Below are positions 5,846 to 8,061 of a stretch of 8,061 bases of DNA, piece after piece. Origin of the DNA: Anaerolineae bacterium (GTDB lineage Bacteria; Chloroflexota; Anaerolineae; Aggregatilineales; Phototrophicaceae); NCBI GenBank assembly GCA_014379235.1, contig JACMMD010000133.1:1-8061 (forward strand), given 5' to 3'. Each line of letters begins with the position of its first letter. The stretch's first letter is position 1. The translations under genes were made by a program, and so were the position numbers. Below the pieces are notes generated by a model, which made no database searches, was not told where the DNA came from, and was given only the letters and a program-made list of their open reading frames with translations.

Positions 5846-6856
5846 ATGCTCCGATTTTGTTTACTGCTATATATGTTTTGCTTTGGGTTGACCGTGAGCG
5901 CTCAAGAGAACGAGGTCACTGAATGGCGCAAGTGGGACGAGCCGATGTTCAGCGGTCAGTTTTTTATCGCCTCTGACCCGACGATTCTGCGCGAAGCCGA
6001 TCTTTATCGCATGTACTATACCTGTCTGGATTTCTTCGACGAACCCCGTGCGATGATCTGCGAGGCGACTTCAGCAGATGGGTATGTGTGGCAGAACATC
6101 GAGGCTGAGGGTCGCATTGAGGGCCTCGTGATACGTGGCCGCGACGGTGAATGGGACGAAGACCTCGAAGGCTCTTATATTCTCCGCACCGATGACCAAT
6201 ACCTGCTGTACTACTCTGGCTATACCCACGACAACGGCTATCCCGCACAGGGCTATCCAGCGGCGCTGGCATTAGCCACATCACCCGATGGCAACCACTT
6301 CGAGCGCTACTCGCCCGATCCGATACTAAGCCCAACGTCAGGTTGGTATGACAACGATGCGGTTTACAGCCCTGTCGTGTTTGAATACGACGGGCAATAC
6401 ATCATGATTTACGCCGGACACTGCTACACCGACTGCAACAGCGGTTGGGGTGGTGTATCGCTGCTAGCAGCAACTTCGCCCGATGGCGGTTACACTTGGA
6501 CAAAACGCGACGAACCTGTGCTGCTGGCCAACCCTGACATCGAATGGATGAACGAGGGCGCTGCTGAACCGGCCATCGTGGCTAATGCTGACGGTTCATT
6601 TACGCTGTTTTTCACGGGGCTGCACGGCGAAGAACGGGTGCTTGGCATCGCGCAAAGTGATTCGCCGTTTGGGCCGTGGGACGTTCATCCCGAACCAATT
6701 CTCACGCCGACACCTGACAGCTACGATGAAGCGGGCGTACTCGCCCCATTTGTTTTAGTTGAAAACGATGTGGCGCGTATGTGGTATTTAGCCCCTGACG
6801 CCGAAGGCTATCTTCGCATCGGTTATGCGGAGGCTGATTGGCCGCAGACAGAGTAA
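5846..6856 (+). CDS. Secreted GH43/GH130-like five-bladed propeller protein
   Basis: An exported 336-residue protein with the five-bladed propeller of GH43/GH130/GH32-type glycosidases. The signal peptide is hydrophobic at 3-17 with LTVSA|QE cleavage after A19; there is no lipobox. Blade starts repeat about every 60 residues: IASDPTIL (41-48), LEGSYIL (107-113), NDAVYSPVV (170-178), GAAEPAIV (238-245) and EAGVLAPFVL (295-304). Most are followed by a YxMYYxG-like strand (YRMYYT, YLLYYSG, YIMIYAG, FTLFFTG). D44, D171 and E241 sit where GH43 enzymes place base, pKa-tuning and acid carboxylates, but this is by position only. ATG 5846 is chosen over an in-frame TTG at 5828 because AAAAGGTG (5831-5838) lies 7 bases before it and the shorter form has a clean signal peptide. 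It follows the PyrD-like gene by 49 bases and may be cotranscribed. Glycan hydrolysis or binding is likely; the substrate is unknown. Confidence 0.8.
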   Translation: MLRFCLLLYMFCFGLTVSAQENEVTEWRKWDEPMFSGQFFIASDPTILREADLYRMYYTCLDFFDEPRAMICEATSADGYVWQNIEAEGRIEGLVIRGRDGEWDEDLEGSYILRTDDQYLLYYSGYTHDNGYPAQGYPAALALATSPDGNHFERYSPDPILSPTSGWYDNDAVYSPVVFEYDGQYIMIYAGHCYTDCNSGWGGVSLLAATSPDGGYTWTKRDEPVLLANPDIEWMNEGAAEPAIVANADGSFTLFFTGLHGEERVLGIAQSDSPFGPWDVHPEPILTPTPDSYDEAGVLAPFVLVENDVARMWYLAPDAEGYLRIGYAEADWPQTE

Positions 6857-6886
6857 ACTTTGAGCACTGCATGAATGTCCAAATAA

Positions 6887-6915
6887 GCGGTTCGCCTTTC
6901 TTCATTCTGAACCGC
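6887..6915. repeat. Inverted repeat overlapping the FHA gene promoter
   Basis: GCGGTTC (6887-6893) and GAACCGC (6909-6915) are perfect 7-base inverted arms 15 bases apart. The centre-to-centre distance is 22 bases, about two helical turns, which would suit a dimeric repressor. The arms flank the weak -35 region of the predicted promoter. It could instead be a transcript hairpin at the end of the preceding gene, but no T-tract follows. Confidence 0.4.
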
Positions 6916-6929
6916 GCCTGTGCTATACT
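6901..6929 (+). promoter_or_regulatory. Predicted promoter of the tandem FHA gene
   Basis: TGC-TATACT (6921-6929) is an extended -10 with five of six matches to TATAAT. A weak -35-like TTCATT (6901-6906) lies 17 bases upstream of the hexamer. Transcription would begin near 6936, leaving a leader of about 65 bases before the ATG. Confidence 0.6.
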
Positions 6930-7001
6930 TTGTAGGTAGGCATTATCACAGCATAGTAATTTTGGCGCGGATGACGCGCTCTCACCGAGGGCAAGCGGGA
7001 A

Positions 7002-7691
7002 ATGAACTCGAACGAACCTCTGAGTCTAGCGAAGATCACATGGAAGCACCCGCAAACAGGCGCGGTTCAAGAATACGTGCTGATGGAAGGCGCGACGGCC
7101 ACCATTGGCCGCCTTGCCAGCAATGAGATTTGCATTCCTGAGCAGCACGTCTCGCGCCAACAGGCCGTCATCAGCTACCGCGATGGCATCTTCATGATTA
7201 CCGACCTCGGCAGCGCCAACGGCACATTCGTCAATGACCGCCAAGTGACCGAACCCTATCCATTAGCGTCCGGCGACGAAATTCGCCTGTACGTTCCTGT
7301 GCTGAATTTCTCCGCCGCCGTCACTGACGACGATCAAAAGCGCGCCGAAGAACATGGAACGCTCATTACCAGCACGTCGGCATCCGGCAAAGGGCGGCTC
7401 ATCATCACCAGCGGCCCGCAAGAAGGCAACACCATCCCCCTGCTGCTGAAAGAAGTCACGGTTGGCCGCGCCACCAGCAACGCCAATTGGGAAGTCAGCC
7501 TGCAAGACCCGTCGGTATCGCGTCCCCATGCCAAGCTGGAACTCGTGGACTCGGCGTGGGTGCTGTATGACATGGGCAGTTCAAACGGCACGTTGGTCAA
7601 CGGTACGCCTGTCAACGAAAAGGGCCGCGCCCTGCGTGATGGCGACATCGTGACGTTCGGGGCAACGCTGGTGCTGTTCAGAGCGGGGTAA
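7002..7691 (+). CDS. Tandem FHA-domain protein
   Basis: The 229-residue soluble protein has two forkhead-associated domains, which bind phosphothreonine peptides. FHA1 spans about 12-105, with G36-R37, S51-R52 and the loop DLGSANGTFVN (68-78). FHA2 spans about 132-228, with G155-R156, SRPHA (173-177) and DMGSSNGTLVN (190-200). A charged, Ser/Thr-containing linker (about 107-130) joins them. FHA2 keeps the standard SRxHA motif. FHA1 has SRQQA (51-55), so its His is Gln while the phosphate-contacting Ser and Arg remain. There is no signal peptide, membrane helix or attached enzyme. FHA proteins usually read out Ser/Thr kinase signalling, but no kinase gene is in the window. GAGGG (6987-6991) lies 10 bases before ATG 7002. 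The gene has its own promoter and is followed by a possible small ORF and a strong terminator. Confidence 0.93.
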   Translation: MNSNEPLSLAKITWKHPQTGAVQEYVLMEGATATIGRLASNEICIPEQHVSRQQAVISYRDGIFMITDLGSANGTFVNDRQVTEPYPLASGDEIRLYVPVLNFSAAVTDDDQKRAEEHGTLITSTSASGKGRLIITSGPQEGNTIPLLLKEVTVGRATSNANWEVSLQDPSVSRPHAKLELVDSAWVLYDMGSSNGTLVNGTPVNEKGRALRDGDIVTFGATLVLFRAG

Positions 7692-7701
7692 GGAATACGA
7701 A

Positions 7702-7791
7702 ATGATGTTTATGCTTCCCGTAACCCAACTTCAAAATCAATCCAGCGCTGTTTCCGCAGCAGCGCAGTCTGTCGGTCATAACTCCACTTGA
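7702..7791 (+). CDS. Possible 29-residue small protein
   Basis: An ATG-started ORF of 29 codons plus TGA begins 10 bases after the FHA stop codon. AAGGA (7690-7694), which overlaps that stop codon, gives an ideal 7-base spacing to ATG 7702. A second ATG follows immediately and a third is codon 4. The peptide is hydrophobic for its first seven residues (MMFMLPV), then rich in Gln, Ser and Ala, with no cysteine and no recognised motif. It is too short for a full transmembrane helix. It lies before the terminator and so inside the FHA transcript. A chance ORF in a 3' UTR is a real alternative; the strong ribosome site is the main support. Confidence 0.35.
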   Translation: MMFMLPVTQLQNQSSAVSAAAQSVGHNST

Positions 7792-7822
7792 GGGCGGGTT
7801 TGTATTGTTTGTAACTGAACAG

Positions 7823-7849
7823 CCCCCGCCCAAGCGGGGGTTTTTATTT
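7823..7849 (+). terminator. Strong intrinsic terminator after the FHA transcript
   Basis: CCCCCGC (7823-7829) pairs with GCGGGGG (7834-7840) around the loop CCAA, followed by TTTTTATTT. The 7-bp all-GC stem and T-run make a textbook Rho-independent terminator on the plus strand. It ends 13 bases before the next start codon, so it lies in, or just before, the leader of the downstream gene. Confidence 0.9.
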
Positions 7850-7862
7850 GTGGGGAGTAATC

Positions 7863-8061
7863 ATGGACATCGCTGCTGTACTGCACGAACACGAAGTCGA
7901 AGAAATCGTTAGCGAGATTGCGAAAGTATTCGCCAAAACGGAACACCCCGGCAACAAAATTACTTTCTGTGATGGTGAGGTTCTAACGCTCATTGGTAAA
8001 ACGCGGCAGGAACTCACGATTGCCGACTTAAACTATGCCTATCCAGCGTTCCTGCACAAGC
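7863..8061 (+). CDS. 5' part of an unrecognised gene (partial, runs off right edge)
   Basis: Sixty-six codons are open to the window edge with no stop. ATG 7863 follows GGGGAG (7852-7857) at 5-base spacing. The visible protein starts with a probable acidic amphipathic helix (about residues 3-26, rich in Glu, His, Val and Ile). A likely strand-turn-strand segment (KITFCDGEVLTLIGKTRQELTI read in two parts, about 34-55) and a short aromatic patch (NYAYPAF, 57-63) follow. There is no signal peptide. I recognise no family from this part and assign no function. The gene lies almost directly behind the FHA terminator, so it needs either read-through or a promoter within about 70 bases upstream, and none is obvious. 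Confidence 0.75.
   Translation, partial: MDIAAVLHEHEVEEIVSEIAKVFAKTEHPGNKITFCDGEVLTLIGKTRQELTIADLNYAYPAFLHK

Overview
The window looks like ordinary chromosomal DNA of moderately high GC from a free-living bacterium. The gene mix suggests Chloroflexota (Anaerolineae-like): a secreted beta-propeller, a small ankyrin protein, a tandem FHA protein, a SMAG-type FAD oxidoreductase, and a dispersed GTAGGGGC...GCCCCTAC palindrome of a kind common in Chloroflexota and cyanobacterial intergenic DNA. This assignment is an inference; no rRNA, tRNA or taxonomic marker gene is present. I see no insertion sequence, phage gene or CRISPR array.

Layout. The left edge holds the first codons of a leftward gene with its promoter and ribosome binding site, then a perfect palindrome. 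Next comes a secreted six-bladed-type (TolB/PD40-like) propeller protein (235-1563). It ends in a hairpin terminator that overlaps the last codons of a convergent ankyrin-repeat gene (1600-2169, minus). A 284-base gap with heptamer-like simple repeats follows.

The core is a rightward run of four genes (2454-6856). It holds a PyrK-like [2Fe-2S] protein, a FAD-dependent oxidoreductase of the hydroxylase/epoxidase type, a PyrD-like FMN-barrel protein, and a secreted GH43/GH130-like five-bladed propeller. The gaps are 74, 2 and 49 bases. The PyrK/PyrD pair resembles class 1B dihydroorotate dehydrogenase but lacks the residues needed for that reaction. The PyrD-like protein has no cysteine at all and no NxSCPN loop. 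The PyrK-like protein keeps the four-cysteine cluster motif but has lost the recognisable FAD and NAD motifs. With a flavin oxidoreductase gene between them, the three look like a repurposed redox module, which is the most interesting content here.

The right part has a promoter-driven gene for a soluble protein with two FHA (phosphothreonine-binding) domains, a possible 29-codon ORF directly after it, a strong intrinsic terminator, and the 5' end of an unrecognised gene whose start codon lies only 13 bases past the terminator U-tract.
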